This document shows, one piece after another, positions 44,161 to 56,660 of a stretch of DNA of 64,000 nucleotides. Made by a program: the position numbers and the translations under genes. Below the pieces are notes generated by a model. The model saw nothing but the letters and a program-made list of their open reading frames with translations. It was not told where the DNA came from and ran no database searches. The stretch comes from Ypsolopha sequella. Taxonomy: Eukaryota; Arthropoda; Insecta; Lepidoptera; Ypsolophidae. The stretch spans positions 19,796,001 through 19,860,000 of the forward strand of contig OW204000.1 of the NCBI GenBank assembly GCA_934047225.1. Reading direction: 5' to 3'. Every line of letters starts with the position of its first letter. Position 1 is the stretch's first letter.

Positions 44161-45740
44161 CTGTTTTGAAGGCCTTTTCCTGCTGAGGGATCACAGGAAA
44201 TAAGTAAGTCAAGTTATCGTATATTGAACTGGTAATGAACTGGACAAGCTCCTCCTGGAATTTACTAAATGTTGTTTTGGTCCGCAACTTTATTCACAGG
44301 GTTGGTTGTTAATAAACACGGTAACGTAAGACACAGTATTTATAAGGGTTATTGGCAGATTCCTTAAGACGCTCCAAAAAATAAATCATCAACCAAATTC
44401 ATGTGCGGATACGGTATTCTCGGTCACCGAGTCAACGAGTCGATTCTAAATCGAATCACGTCCCAAGCGAGAAGTTCTAGAGACGCGAGCGATCTGATAC
44501 CGACACGACACGCGGAATCACAATTCACGGTAGGACTCGCTCATATTTATGAATCATGTTACCTGGCTGCTAAATACTTGGATCAACATACATTTGAATT
44601 TTTAGGGTTCCGTAGTATCTAAAAGGTACAAAAGGAACCTTTTAGACTATAGGGCTGATCTAAATATTTTGGAAAAAACTCAAGTTTCATGTTTCATGTT
44701 TTTCAAGTGTTAAAGAGCCTTCCTTAAATTATACAGCCTTGATATTTATATTAAAAATAAGTGAACAATAACATTTTAGAAAATTTTAATAACTTCATCT
44801 AGAAGCAAAGTTATTAAAAAAAACGCAATCTATATGTGCAGCCTTAAAGTATTCTAGCAAAACATCATACAAAATATAGGCGGGGCAGTAAATAGTGGCA
44901 AAAATTTACCTAACTCTGCAAAATGGATAAGTTTGAACTTTCATTAGTGGCATTACCAGTGCTCTTGACTCCAATTTCAATCAGTCTTAATTAACATTTT
45001 GTCTAATTTTGTCTTTCCATTAAAGACCCAGTATCGAGCTAAACTTTCGTCCTGCACCAACGTTTTTGTTTTTGATTTGTCTATCCTGCTCTAATAAACT
45101 GCTGCGCATGCAAAACTACTGTAATTTTGAATTTGCGGATACATTAGAACTTGTAATAAAAATATTTCCTCTCACAACAATAAAGGTTTGTAAAACAAAT
45201 ATGTATGAAAAATTTAATGGCGCTATCCTTAAAAAAGCAGACCAAAAAGCTTTTTTTCCTCAGTTTCGATAACAATTTTTGTGATTTTTTTTCTACTGGA
45301 GAATTGCGTTTTTGGCTTGTCAGGACACTAAAGCATGTCCTTGAAAATGACATATATTTTTCCGAAAACTTTAGGTACTAAATTAATACCCATAAAGTTG
45401 TCTGCAAAAAACGCAATTTGGCTTTATACTGCGCCTCAAAAGAAAAAAAAACAAGGACTTCATAAATTTACAAGATAAATTCGTTTTGGATACTTATTGT
45501 AATTTTCTGGATATTTACAAATAAGTGTTTGGGAATAGTGGTTTTGTATAACCGTGTTTTATCTTCTGTTAAAAGTACATTTTGATTTAAAAAAAAAAAA
45601 ACATGATAAATGTACCTATATTATCCCGGATCAGATAGAGATCAGATACAGATTGAGATAATCTCATCATTCCAAATCAAGCAACATCATATAATCTATG
45701 TTAATATTAAGTCTTTACATATGAAATTGCTGTTTTCTAT
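44161..45740. other. Mostly unassigned
   Basis: 44603-44640 ('tttagggttccgtagtatct', 'aaaaggaacc') is a family A end. The 44401-44622 frame covers a GC-richer patch ('gtcaccgagtcaacgagtcg') without known features. The rest is AT-rich. Confidence 0.45.
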
Positions 45741-45743
45741 CGA

Positions 45744-46130
45744 GAATTTGATGGAAACTCAATTTTTGCATTTTTTTAGGAATCACAAATCCAAATTATG
45801 TAATTTCTTTTGTGTATGAATGAGACAACATTAAGCTAACATCAACATTAATTTAATTTTTGAAAAGTGTCAGTTGTAAAAAATTACTACGAATCTTGAC
45901 ATGAAAATGGATAGCGTTTAGAACGAACTATTTTTGAAGATTTAATTTTTATAATCAAACTGAAAATAAAAACAAAATGAATGAAAAAATAAAAACAATT
46001 AAAACACTAATCCTTGGATGTAAAACATAGTAATCAACATTCAAACAAAAAACAAATAATTGAAATAGCTATTGAATTACAGGAATTATGAACTCATGAA
46101 TCTGTAAGAAAATTTCGGCAATTTCATAGG
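45744..46130 (+). repeat. Dispersed repeat, longer copy of 15366-15690
   Basis: It shares the words listed at 15366, with about 60 additional bases near 45965-46020 rich in 'aaaat'. Confidence 0.75.
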
Positions 46131-46669
46131 TAAAAGACCTATTATTATTTATCTTGCCTAGTCCTTGTTATCTTGTAAGAAACAGATTGATACATATGTA
46201 TGTGTATGTATGTATAAACGAGTAGCAATGCATATCAATCAACGATAAATTTGGTCAATCAAACCAATCAATAAAATCAGATTGAATTTGAATCGAGGCC
46301 TAGTTTCAAATTGTATCTAAAGGTATGCATGGTTCTAAAGTACGTAAAAATAAAACGTAATAAAATAAATTGATTTTATAACTAAAGCAAATAAATGGAA
46401 ACCTTTCAGACGAGAATAAAGAGGCGGTATATTTATTATAAAGGTATCGAAAATTCTTTTGTAAAAAATTACTTGGTTTGTTTCAAAGCCCTGTATCTAT
46501 TGGAAATCAGATTAGTTTCACAATTGTTTGTTTGTCTAGATACAATTGGGTTATCAAACAAAGCATTATTGTTTGTACGTTTCAAAATAATAATAAAAAA
46601 TCAAAATCCGCTGAATGAATAAATATCAGTGAAATCTGGAAAACAATACAAAATATGTAATCAAATAAT
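46131..46669. other. Unassigned sequence
   Basis: The 75-codon frame at 46395-46622 has no family features. A (gtat)n patch lies near 46195-46215. Confidence 0.5.
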
Positions 46670-47030
46670 TTTTCAATGCAAGTTCTCGTAAAGGCCCACT
46701 TTTTATGCATCAAAACCGAACAGAAAGTCGGTTATTTTTCCCTAGGGCTTTATTATTATTATTTTTTTAATTTATTTATAATGGTTAGCTAACCTGCAGC
46801 CTTTCCTGTGTACCATCATAAATGTTATACTTTTTTTTCCACTGTTTAACGGCACAAGATTATATTTGTTTTATTTCCTCACACTATGCATTGAAAAACG
46901 TAGTGTGATACACGGGCGTAGAGCAATAAATAACTCGGTTACGTTTAAAACACTTGCTACGATCGTGTTTTAAATAATCCTCGTAATTTATTCCTTTTCG
47001 CCCTTGTAGCATAAACTACTATTACAAGCC
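46670..47030 (+). repeat. Family C copy
   Basis: 'caagttctcgtaaaggccca', 'tgcatcaaaaccgaacagaa', 'gcagcctttcctgtgtacca' and 'gcgcccttgtagcataaact' follow the same order as 48132-48497. Confidence 0.85.
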
Positions 47031-47120
47031 TCCGGTGTATCTGTCCGTCTGTTACAGGGGTCTACAGCGTTAGCCGTTGTAGACAGCCAGTTGAAAATTT
47101 CACAGAATACGTGAACCTAA
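47031..47120 (-). repeat. Family A fragment
   Basis: 'ctgtccgtctgttacagggg' and 'ccagttgaaaatttcacaga' are inner family A words. Confidence 0.65.
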
Positions 47121-47329
47121 CCTTTTTTCACAGAAAATAATAAAAAAAAACGAAAGGGTAGGTAGAAAAATAGATTTTGAAGTGAAAACTTCTTTATGCG
47201 CGTTGAGCGATTTTCGGTAGGGGAAAATCTTATAGATTCATGTCACCGTCTACGTCACCGACACCATCGTGCATTTTGACAGTAAAGTTTTCACTTCTGT
47301 CAGCAGTCCCCATGACTGCCTATGTTTTT

Positions 47330-47655
47330 TTAGGGTTCCGTAGCTGAAAGGTAACCAACGGGACCCTACTACTAAGATTCCGCTGTCCGTCTGTCTATCC
47401 GTCTGTCTGTCCGTCTATCCGTCTGTCCGTCTGTCACCAGGCTGTATCTCAAGAACCGTGATAGTTAGACAGTTGAAATTTTCACAGATGATGTAATTCT
47501 GTTGCCGCTATAACAACAAATACTAAAAACAGAATAAAATAAATATTTAAGGGGGCTCCCATACAACAGACATGTTTTTTTTGCTGTTTTTATAGATAAT
47601 GGTACGGAACCCTTCGTGCGCGAGTCCGACTCGCACTTGGCCGGTTTTTTATTTT
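47330..47655 (-). repeat. Family A, compact copy
   Basis: It has near-complete ends ('tttagggttccgtagctgaa' and 'cgactcgcacttggccggtt') and the same order as 22212-22514, including the (gtct/gtcc)n run. This is the best preserved compact copy. Confidence 0.92.
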
Positions 47656-47722
47656 AAATAAATGTTTCAAATTTGGACAGATAGTTGTTTGTACTCTAAA
47701 GTAAAACAACAAATAATAAAAA

Positions 47723-47895
47723 TTAGGGTTCCGTAATCAGAGGATGCCGAATTTTGTCAGGCCCTACCATTTTAGCGCCTTGTTTGTATCGTCTTGATGT
47801 TGCTACGGCATCTATAATGTTGTTATTTACCATAATGATTTTAGGGTTCCTTCCCGTATTGTGTGTTGTTACGGAACTCGCACTTGGCTAAATTT
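47723..47895 (-). repeat. Family A, internally deleted copy
   Basis: 'ttagggttccgtaatcagag' and 'acggaactcgcacttggcta' are the two ends. A second 'tttagggttccttcccgtat' lies inside. Confidence 0.7.
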
Positions 47896-48131
47896 TTGTT
47901 GGTTGCATTTGATGTTTCAAAACTTTAAAAATGGCGGGCCACGTAATTATTAAAGTAGCGTTCCTATACGCCAGGGTAAAGGTAAAAATTTACTACGAGT
48001 ATCACCCGTTCCACTACCAACCGAGTGAAAACGAACAGCTCGAAGTCGTTCATAAACCTCATAGAGGAAAACAATCTCCTCTATGATAAACCTTGACAGA
48101 AATGTAAAATTCACTTTGACAGTTAAATACA

Positions 48132-48497
48132 TTTTCAATGCATGTGCTCGTAAAGGCCCACTTTTTATGCATCAAAACCGAACAGAAAGTCGATTATTTT
48201 GCCCTAGGGCTTTATTATTATTATTTTTTTTATTTGTTTGCAATGGTTGGCTAACCTGCAGCCTTTCCTGTGTACCATATATGTTATACTTTTTTTTCCA
48301 CTGTTTAACGGCTCTGGATACAATCCTTTTGAGCCAATCATAATTTAAAGTTCACAAGATTATATTTGTTTTCATTTCCTCACACTATGTATTGAAAAAC
48401 GTAGTATGATACACGGGCGTTAAAGCAATAAATTACTCGGTTACGTTTTCGTCCTCGTAATTTATTCCTTTGCGCCCTTGTAGCATAAACTACCATT
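48132..48497 (+). repeat. Family C copy
   Basis: It is nearly colinear with 46670-47030, including the 'ccctagggctttattattat' block, and is about 1.46 kb downstream in the same orientation. The two copies flank the family A cluster. Confidence 0.85.
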
Positions 48498-48724
48498 ATC
48501 TATGTTTCCATTACCTACCTCGTAACTAGCACAGCTGGAGTCTGACTTATAATTCTCTGAACGACTGACCAGAAGTCACGATCGATGGGTCAAACAGTGG
48601 AAACCTGACTTGTAATCAGTTTAGAAGTCATGGTGAATGTCTACATTGACCATAGTGTAGCAGCGGTATGGGGTTTACCAGGCCATATGTGACTTGAATG
48701 TAATGTTAAATTATCTATTTAATA

Positions 48725-48870
48725 CATACTACATACATATATACATATACTCACGCCTGTCTCCCAGAGGGGTAGGCTGAGACTATAGATTTCTATCTGC
48801 TACGGTCCTGACACATCTCTTTCGCATCTTCCACATCCTTCTATTCAGGGTACTTTTGACATTGCCCTTC
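48725..48870 (-). repeat. Family E copy
   Basis: 'atactcacgcctgtctccca' then 'gaggggtaggctgagactat' and 'cacatctctttcgcatcttc' are hallmarks of this lepidopteran repeat. Confidence 0.75.
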
Positions 48871-48895
48871 TTCAATACGTCGTCGGTCAGCAAAA

Positions 48896-49131
48896 AACAG
48901 TTGAAGTCCGAACTTATAACTCGACCAATTCACTAAAGGACACAGCTAGAAGAAGCGCCTTAAGATAATAATTTTAAAAACTAATAAGTCTTATAATACT
49001 CTAGTTTTATGTAAATAATACTACGTACTTTGAACATTTAGGGTTCCTTTAACTTTTAGGGAAACTTCCTTACAAAAACAGTGGAAGTCCGAACTTATAA
49101 CTCGACCAATTCACTAAAGGACAAAGCTATT
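48896..49131 (+). repeat. Direct repeat, 53-bp units 183 bp apart
   Basis: 'gaagtccgaacttataactc' with 'gaccaattcactaaaggaca' occurs at 48902-48950 and 49085-49131 with very few changes. A family A end lies between them. Confidence 0.85.
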
Positions 49132-50655
49132 ACACTCTCTATAAGCTCAGCTGACATTTCAAAACGACAGCATAATATACGTGATAAGATTTCCGATGAA
49201 GGGACGTGGAATTCTCCATCGCCGATAGTATTTTTATATTCGGGTCGAAATTGCACGTAATGTATGTAAAGCCCTTTATAGGGTCACCTATTCACCTAAA
49301 TTTTTTACAAAGCCCCAGTGTATTGGGGCGTGGTGTTGCCATATCGTTTAATTTTCGGTTTTGCTGGGAATGTAGTCAGTGAAGGACGTAAAAGGTTTGT
49401 TTTAGGTTTTTTTTTTATAGAATTGGTTTTCTTTTAGACACCTTAAAATTAAATGATTTTTCCTTAATTTTTAACACCTAAATTCACCTTCTTTTTCTTA
49501 TTTTGTCAGCAGTTTAGTTCACGTTTTAATAATATTTGAAAGCTTATTACTAGTATTTTAGTAGACTTTTTTTGCGTGTCACTTATTAATTTAGTTTTTA
49601 CGTATATCTAAATTATTAAATATTTTACTTGTATACCGGTTTGTTTCAGAACAATATAAGTTTGTCAATTTGTTAGTCGCCGTGGTCTGGTGAAGAAACA
49701 TGGTAACCACAACCAAACGTGGTATCCACAATACCATGTTTGGAGATAATGAACTTAAAGAAAATCGAAATTTTGATAATGACCTTTCGACAAATAATTG
49801 AAAGTTTGTAATCAAATGGTATTGTGGATTAACTTTTTTAAACACCACCACAGTGAAAATGATCACAGTTTGAATTTGAATAACGCTAATTTATACTTGC
49901 GATTGTCGGTTCTCGGTGAAACTTGGAAAGCATCTTTAACAAAACTCTTTAATAAAATCTTTAATAAAACTGGGTGTATAACTATTAATCAAATGTGTGA
50001 AATAGTGTACAAGTGAGTTTTATTAAAGATGTTGAATAACGCTGTTCAAGACGATACAAAATGTACTGTTCTACTAACTCCCATAAAGTTTATGCTGTCT
50101 CTTTGCTATTCATGATGACAGATTCAGGAGATTGTGTCAGCGCGATATGGCAACACCACCATAACATTTTGTGGTGGTATGTTGGTACCTTAGGAACACC
50201 TGGCTTGAATGTCTTTATTCAATAAACGTTGCGGCACCTTTATTGTTATTCATAAGCAATTACAGTATATTTTAGTAATACATGTCTACTTATTTGTAGG
50301 AATAGTAATATATGTTGTACTTGTTTTTATTTGTGGACATAAAGCGAGGGAAAGTACATTGAGTGTTTTGTGGGCATGTGGTATAAATAAATGTATTTGT
50401 TATTTTTGTACGGTCTGTGCAAAGTAAAATAAGTACGTAAAATACACAACTGGTTACTGAGCCACTGTTTCTACTCTGTAAAGGAGTTTTTTGCCTATGA
50501 GGAGAATTTGAAATGGTAGACATTTATATCCATGTTCAACGAAATAAGTTCATATTCTTTGTAACTTCTTTCTTGACATTTTTTCATTATTATTTTGGAC
50601 ATTGTAAATATTATGGAATTGTACAATTAAAATGTTTAATATGACAACGATGCAT
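49132..50655. other. Unassigned AT-rich sequence
   Basis: 'atatggcaacaccacc' (50137-50152) and 'gtgttgccatatcg' (49333-49346) are inverted to each other, so 49330-50155 may be an old inverted-end element. 'ttaataaaat/ctttaataaaac' tandem words lie at 49945-49970. No gene was recognised in the frames at 49591-50523. Confidence 0.4.
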
Positions 50656-50785
50656 GCTATTGATACTAAATATTTGTACGCCTTCATTGGCAGATTTTTG
50701 AGGACTCATGATCAACCTCAATGTAACACCCTTAATTTACCAAAAATTGAACAAATAAACGCTGATTTGATTTGATTTGTGTTTT
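50656..50785 (+). repeat. LINE 3' end with (GATTT)n tail
   Basis: 'ttgtacgccttcattggcag', 'atgtaacacccttaatttac' and 'gaacaaataaacgctgattt' with 'gatttgattt' are a common insect LINE 3' end. The coding part is absent. Confidence 0.6.
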
Positions 50786-51267
50786 TCTTACGTAGTAACT
50801 ATTATTATAATCTGTGTTTTGCTTTGATTTATATGAAATACGAGTAGTTTTATACAAAATAATGTTAACATTTGACTGGAAAAATACGCAGTACTTAAAT
50901 AAAAAAATAATATATCATTAAGAACATAGGGAACACCGAAAAATTATGATTGTGCAATTACCCACGCTAGGAAATTACATCCCGTAATATTACCAGATGT
51001 CCCGTATTTTACGGGATGTCCCATTTTTCAGACACAATGTTCACAGGACAGTATTGTTGTACCATATTTTTTGTCATTAAATAAGTAACTGACAGCAGAG
51101 TGGCAGTTGCTTCAGGTGCAAATTTACCTGTTGTAACTGTTTTTTAAATATTCATTACATATTTTCATATTTTAGTACACAAAGTAGTTGACGTTAACTT
51201 GTAGAAAAAAACTGCTTGTCCCTTATTTTAACCTAGAAAGGATGGTATACCTTAGCAACTTTTTTTA
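50786..51267. other. Unassigned, with short palindromes
   Basis: 50985-51030 holds 'cccgtattttacggg' and a nearby 'atcccgtaatattaccagat', perhaps a decayed MITE. No gene was seen. Confidence 0.45.
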
Positions 51268-51690
51268 TTACCCGTCCAGCACAATAAGTCTAATGGCAGA
51301 GACTTTATTTGCTTTTCGTAGAGGCGATTATATGTTGGCTCTTTGGCCTCTTGTTCTTGCTCTCGTAATACTAGTGATCACGCAGCGAAACAACAAATTG
51401 GTATGTTTTTAGCTAATACTGAAATATTTTGTAGGGAAAAAAATATTGGATTTAGGTAACATCCCATCATATTTCTATTGTCTATTTTATAAAAAAAAAA
51501 CAAGTTGATCTCTTAACCGCGTCTTCGAAACAAACGTTTGAAAACCAAAAAAAGAGGGTGGAAGCCATTTTTTCTTGACAAAAGTATAAATCTTAAAACA
51601 TTGTTTATAGGTGGTTTCCTAGATAAAAGATCGATAAATGAAATATATTTTCTCCAATATGAAGAGAGTCTTAGTTTCTTAAAATGAACC
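51268..51690 (+). repeat. Uninterrupted copy of the 7970-8655 repeat
   Basis: See 7970. Here the two halves join directly near 51600. Similarity to the first copy is high over at least 350 bases. Confidence 0.8.
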
Positions 51691-51775
51691 CTTGAAAACC
51701 TGGTGTTGTTGATGTTCTAGCATCAGATGTCCCGTTAATGCTGTTGGTATCTGGTCTGGTAACCCTACCCGTAAT

Positions 51776-53512
51776 CAGTGGCGTAGCTATCATAGGGCCA
51801 GCTGGTGCAGTGCACCAGGGCCCCGGAGCTCAGGGGGCCCTCCAACCTAAGCTTTGAAAAGAGCGGGTCAGCCAATTCGCCAGCTCCTGAAGCTAGAAAA
51901 CCTCGACCCTGCTCACAAGATTTTTTTTAATTTTATTTAATGATTTTAAGTGAACATCAACAATCAGGGAACTCCAGATCTAAGACTTTCAACACATTCG
52001 CCAAGCGTCCTAAGCATGTGCTATTTGTTATTGCTATTTGGAAGTTTGGTTGAGTACGTACATTGCATCAGCGATAAGCTCATTAGCTCACGTGCTTGAC
52101 GGTCGTGAGATCAATTCGACAATTCCACCCGTAAACTCTTATTTGGTAGTAAACGATGCCGTTCGAGGTTCTATCCAAATTCAGAAGTTCTTTGCAATAA
52201 TACAAGACTTGTTCAACTTCTTTGGAAACAGCATTAAGCGCTGGCACCTCTTATCAAAATTTACTGGCGAATTAGAAATCACTTTGAAAAAATTTAATCC
52301 AACAAGATGGTCGAGCAGGGTTAACTCAATAGCTGCAGTCAAAGTTCGTTTTTTCGATATTATTAAAGCATTGTCCGAAATGACGCTGAAGAGTTCAAGT
52401 AAAGACGAACGTAGTGAAGCAGAGGTTATAAAATCAAAAATGCTGAATTTTGAGTTTGTATTCCTTTGCGAATTCATGCACAGCGTGTTGAACAGGATCA
52501 ATTGTTTCCAAAATTTTGCAAAAACGTGATATCGTCTTCGACGAGGCGAGTAAGGCTTTGGACGAAACAACGAATAAATTAAAAGAGTACAGGAATGACT
52601 TCAAATCCTTCAAATCCAAGGCCACCGAAACCGCGAAAAAATACGATATCGATCCTACCTTTCCAGAAAAGCGACGAAGAAAAACTAAAAAGCATTTCGA
52701 TGAATTGGCTTCTGATCACCGATGCCAAAATCAGGAAGAATTCTTCAAAGTAACCATTTTCAACAATGTACTCGACATAATAATCAATCAGTTAGATGCG
52801 AGTTTTTCTGGTATGAGTGCAGTTTGTAAAACGTTCGACTTTTTGATTCCAAAAAATTTGATTTTACTCGCGAAATGTGATCAGTTTCAGATGAAATATT
52901 CCGATATAATTGGACCCACTTTTTCGCTCCAATTTCTTAATGTGAACGAAATTTGGCGTGCTCTAATGTGACCTTACGGAAGTGTATACAGCAATGCTAC
53001 TGTTTCATACAATACCTGTTACTTCCGCGGCAGCAGAAAAATCTTTCAGTAAACTGATGATTATAAAAAATTATTTAAGAAACAGCATTATACAAGATCG
53101 CCTTCGACACTTATCGTTAATTGCAATAGAAAATAAATAATATAGAAAATATAGACGAATTCGCAAAAATTAAAGCGCGCAAGAGGTTGTGAATTGGACA
53201 GGGAACTCTGTTAAAAATCGTTTTTCTTTGTCATCTATTGATCTCATCTGTATAATAAAGATTTTATAATGCGTCGTTGCTTATTTTTTCCCATTTTCTT
53301 TTATATAAACACAGATATTTTACCCCTCATAGAGATGACGTATGCATTAAGCCTACTAATGATAAGTTCAACTCACTGTATCCTGTATCCTATTCTAATT
53401 CCTATCTATAATTTTGAGAGCCAATATAAGTTGAAGCTACCGTGAAAGAGGGGGTGAGGGCTCGATTTTTTCTCTATGCACCGGGGCCTTTGCCTACCTA
53501 GCTACGCCACTG
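51776..53512 (+). mobile_element. hAT transposon, 1737 bp, perfect 8-bp target duplication
   Basis: The ends 'cagtggcgtagctatcatag' and inverted 'ctacctagctacgccactg' are typical hAT ends. Flanks at 51768-51775 and 53513-53520 are both CCCGTAAT. The 'gcaccagggccccgg' and 'gcaccggggccttt' blocks near the ends also pair. It holds a broken transposase at 52038-53140. The exact target duplication fits a fairly recent insertion, although the ORF is broken. Confidence 0.93.
52038..53140 (+). pseudogene. hAT transposase, ZMYM1-like clade, frameshifted
   Basis: Three frames in series give one protein. Frame 1 (52038-52529) has LKKFNPTRWSSRVNSI and EFMHSVLNRIN, typical of the middle of hAT transposases related to zinc-finger MYM-type 1-like proteins. 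Frame 2 (52516-52971) continues with a charged coiled-coil-like run (DEASKALDETTNKLKEYRND) and KRRRKTKKHFDE. Frame 3 (52970-53140) carries the C-terminal dimerisation block (IPVTSAAAEKSFSKLMIIKN ... RLRHLSLIAIE). The N-terminal DNA-binding part and first catalytic Asp are not seen. At least two frameshifts are present, so it is inactive. Mobility, if any, would depend on another copy. Confidence 0.9.
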
Positions 53513-53520
53513 CCCGTAAT

Positions 53521-54374
53521 GATAAGTGAACACCGGTGACATGGTATATGCAGAAAACATGTTAATTTTTATGGTAATTTCCTGCAGTTTCTTGTTGTTC
53601 TAATAGTTTTACTTTTAACGGAACATTCTTTTTCCGCCGACAAAACGACAAGAAGCCGGTTCTTGAGAGCCATGAGAGCGAAGACATGTTGGATGGCGGC
53701 CATCTTGGAGAGTAAAAATGCGGAAAATGGAGGGAAAATGTGTGCAAAAAATGCAAGTTGTGTTTTTTGTACGATGTTCATATAAACAAATAACGATTAG
53801 ACGATATAAAAACGTAAGATGCTTAAGACTTTTTGAACCAAAGATTTTATTTGACAGGGTTGATCCTCAGGACCCTAGGACGGATTTAAAAAAAAACAAA
53901 ATGATTGGCATAAGTTTTGGATTGCCTTCAATCTGATCTTCATACCTACCTACATCAGTTAAGCTACTAGGACAAGTTTAGTGTCATTTACGAATAAATT
54001 AAAGATGCTGAATTGGATGATAAGGCACCATACAAATGGTAAAAACCAGTAAAATAATACAATTAAAATTTTCACATGCGTATTTTAAATGGAAAAAGTC
54101 ATAGCTCTTAGACAATCAGGAATATCCGAAAAAACAAAAAAACCTACTAACCATTTACATTAAAAATTCGAACAATTGGCTCGCCAGCCTCAAAACATAC
54201 ATTAATAATCTTGATGGGTTCACTTATTAAATCCATCCTTGGCTCCTAAAAGAACCAACCTTGTTAAATGAAATCTTTGGTACACGAAAAGCCAAATATG
54301 TTCTGGTACAACAGTGAATAAAGGTATTTTTAATTATTAAATATTAGAAGTTGCCCTGCAGCGTTGATGTTCGC
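53521..54374. other. Unassigned sequence
   Basis: The minus frames at 53562-53781 overlap each other and have no family features. No gene was recognised. Confidence 0.45.
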
Positions 54375-54510
54375 TTGGATTCTGTTTTCTTGGGAATTTC
54401 TGAAAATTCCTTCTTAAAAGGAACCTAACAGTCCAATGTCATGATTCTAGATCATACCGTGTAGTCTTGGGTAGATAGATCAGTCAGTAAGTCAGTGCTT
54501 TATTTTATAT
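54375..54510 (-). repeat. Family F copy, minus strand
   Basis: 'gtagatagatcagtcagtaa' is the reverse complement of the family F start. 'ccttcttaaaaggaacctaa' and 'tgtcatgattctag' match its interior. Confidence 0.65.
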
Positions 54511-54634
54511 ATGTATTTATCTACGAAGCTAGTTTTATTTTCTATATATTACGTGTTAGCTTTCTGTGCAGCAATGTCTTCCTCTTATCATGTACATAAT
54601 GTACAACGTATCACATCTATGTTCAACATAAACA

Positions 54635-54735
54635 CATATAATCAAGCTTGTCTCCCAGAAGCGTAGGCAGAGACTACAGATTTTCATCTGTTACGATTCT
54701 GACATACAAGCTCTTCTATTCAGTTTCAAGTTCAA
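54635..54735 (-). repeat. Family E copy
   Basis: 'aagcttgtctcccagaagcg' and 'taggcagagactacagattt' are family E words. Confidence 0.65.
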
Positions 54736-55194
54736 CACAACTTTATGTTCCATGTTTTTATTTGGAAGAAAACAGCGAGGCGCACGCGTTTAATCAAATT
54801 TCCGACTTTTTACTAGTATATTAGGTAATTATATAAAATATTTTTAAATACTATCATTGATTTTACTTTTTTAATTTATATCTCTTTAACATATAGTTTT
54901 TTTTTAAGGTTTCCCCAATAAGGGTTGCTAAAGTTTTTAATCTCAAATGTTAGATCGGAAGCTGTTCTAAACGTAGATTGAATCAGTGATTTGAATCAAA
55001 ACTATATTGTAAACTTACATAACACTATTATCTCGATATAAATCATTATAGGTACATACATCCACTATACTTATACATTTATCCTCTACCTATCACGTGC
55101 ACACGGTATTACACAATGGGTATACCTAACCTATCTATCAGATAAAATACATGATTGGGTACCATCGGAGAATATTAAATTTTCGCTCTACATA
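54736..55194. other. Unassigned AT-rich sequence
   Basis: No recognised feature. Confidence 0.5.
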
Positions 55195-55345
55195 AAAATG
55201 TAATAGAGTGAATGAATTTATTGTACACAAAAGACATATAAAAGAAAACAGAGTATTGAAAACATAATTTTGTACAAAGGCGGACTTATCACTTAAAGAG
55301 ATTTGTTCCAGCCAACCTTTGGGTGGTGAAGAAATAGTCACTAGA
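55195..55345 (-). repeat. Family G copy, minus strand
   Basis: 'gaatttattgtacacaaaag', 'aaaggcggacttatcactta' and 'ccaacctttgggtggtgaag' are the reverse complement of the family G words at 25740-25870. Confidence 0.8.
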
Positions 55346-56346
55346 AAAGTAAAAATAGGGGGATAGACGTAATAGATAGAGTAAATTAAATGAAAATCAA
55401 TAAAGTGTAAATACAAATAACCTACCAAATTAAACTTAATTTTAATAGATATCACAGACTTACATAAACAAATACACAAGAATATATTAATAAATACATC
55501 TATGATATATATATATGTATATACATTTAAATATCAATATAATAAGGGTAAATAAGTGATGAGACTACCAACCTAATGAAACTTCATAGTGAGATCTGAC
55601 TTTCCTCTTAAATATCGCCAAAGAAGACGACATACGAATCTCAGTAGGTAACTCGTTCCAAAGACACGTGAAGTGGGCTAGTACACTTTTCCTCGATTTC
55701 CTTGTATACTCCTACTCACAAAAGATTGTAATAGTATAATATATATTTCGGAGGTCACCGACCTACCCACTCCAATACGTTCGGACAGACAGACAGTACG
55801 TAGTACATGTAATTTCTTACAATACAATTGTTACATTTCAGGAACACCATACAAAAACTAGAGAAAATTATTGAACAGTTTACTGTAAGTATATCGATTG
55901 TACGATTAAAGAAGGATTTTCTGAAAATTTCGTTAATTATAATAAAAATAATAAATACTATAAAAGTGTTTTCATATTCTTTATATACACTTTTTAAGAT
56001 CAACTTTGGTCATTTAAACTGCACAAATATGAAACCTATTCTAATCTTTATTTTGCGATGATACCTATTTAATTAAACTTTTGTCTTTTAACACCGTTCT
56101 ATAAAATTCTGTAAATTACGTTTGAGAAAGAATTCGCAAAATTTAAGAAAATCTCGGGATTTTTTAATGGTAATCAGGATTTTTCTCCGGACTTTTAAAT
56201 TTTCTATCTGGTAACCCTAGTTACAGCAATGAATATCCAGGATACACACCGTACAATTTACGTTACAGAAACCTCAAATATTTCTTTTGTATGCGTTCCA
56301 ACAGTATTTTATATTTGGCTTGACTTAGTGACCATATGACTGCATT
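55346..56346. other. Unassigned AT-rich sequence
   Basis: A 'tatatatatatgtatatac' microsatellite is at 55505-55525. Two overlapping frames at 55755-56061 on opposite strands show no family features. Confidence 0.5.
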
Positions 56347-56660
56347 GAAAGAAAGAAAGAAAGAAAGAAACACATTTATTCCGGCAACAGCCACACTTAC
56401 AATACAATACATACAATATTTCTACTTACATCTATTTTAATTAAAATTACATTAGAACTATACGGTAGGCTTTTGCTGAAAAAGGCAACTGACTCAGCGA
56501 TGTGCTGAAGGTGTAATCCCTCAGCGCTGATTTTCAGTCAGTGCCTGCATTGCACTCCAAGTGCTTTTAACAAGTGCTTCATATAAAGCACGCAATGCCT
56601 TTGTGAACGCATTCGCACATCGTAAAACCAAGTCCAGATTTCGGGACACTCTTCCAAACC
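56347..56660 (-). repeat. Family D retroposon with (GAAA)n tail
   Basis: 'gaaagaaagaaagaaagaaa' then 'cacatttattccggcaacag' is the 3' end read on the minus strand. The core 'gactcagcgatgtgctgaag' and 'cctcagcgctgattttcagt' is the best copy in the window. Confidence 0.75.
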
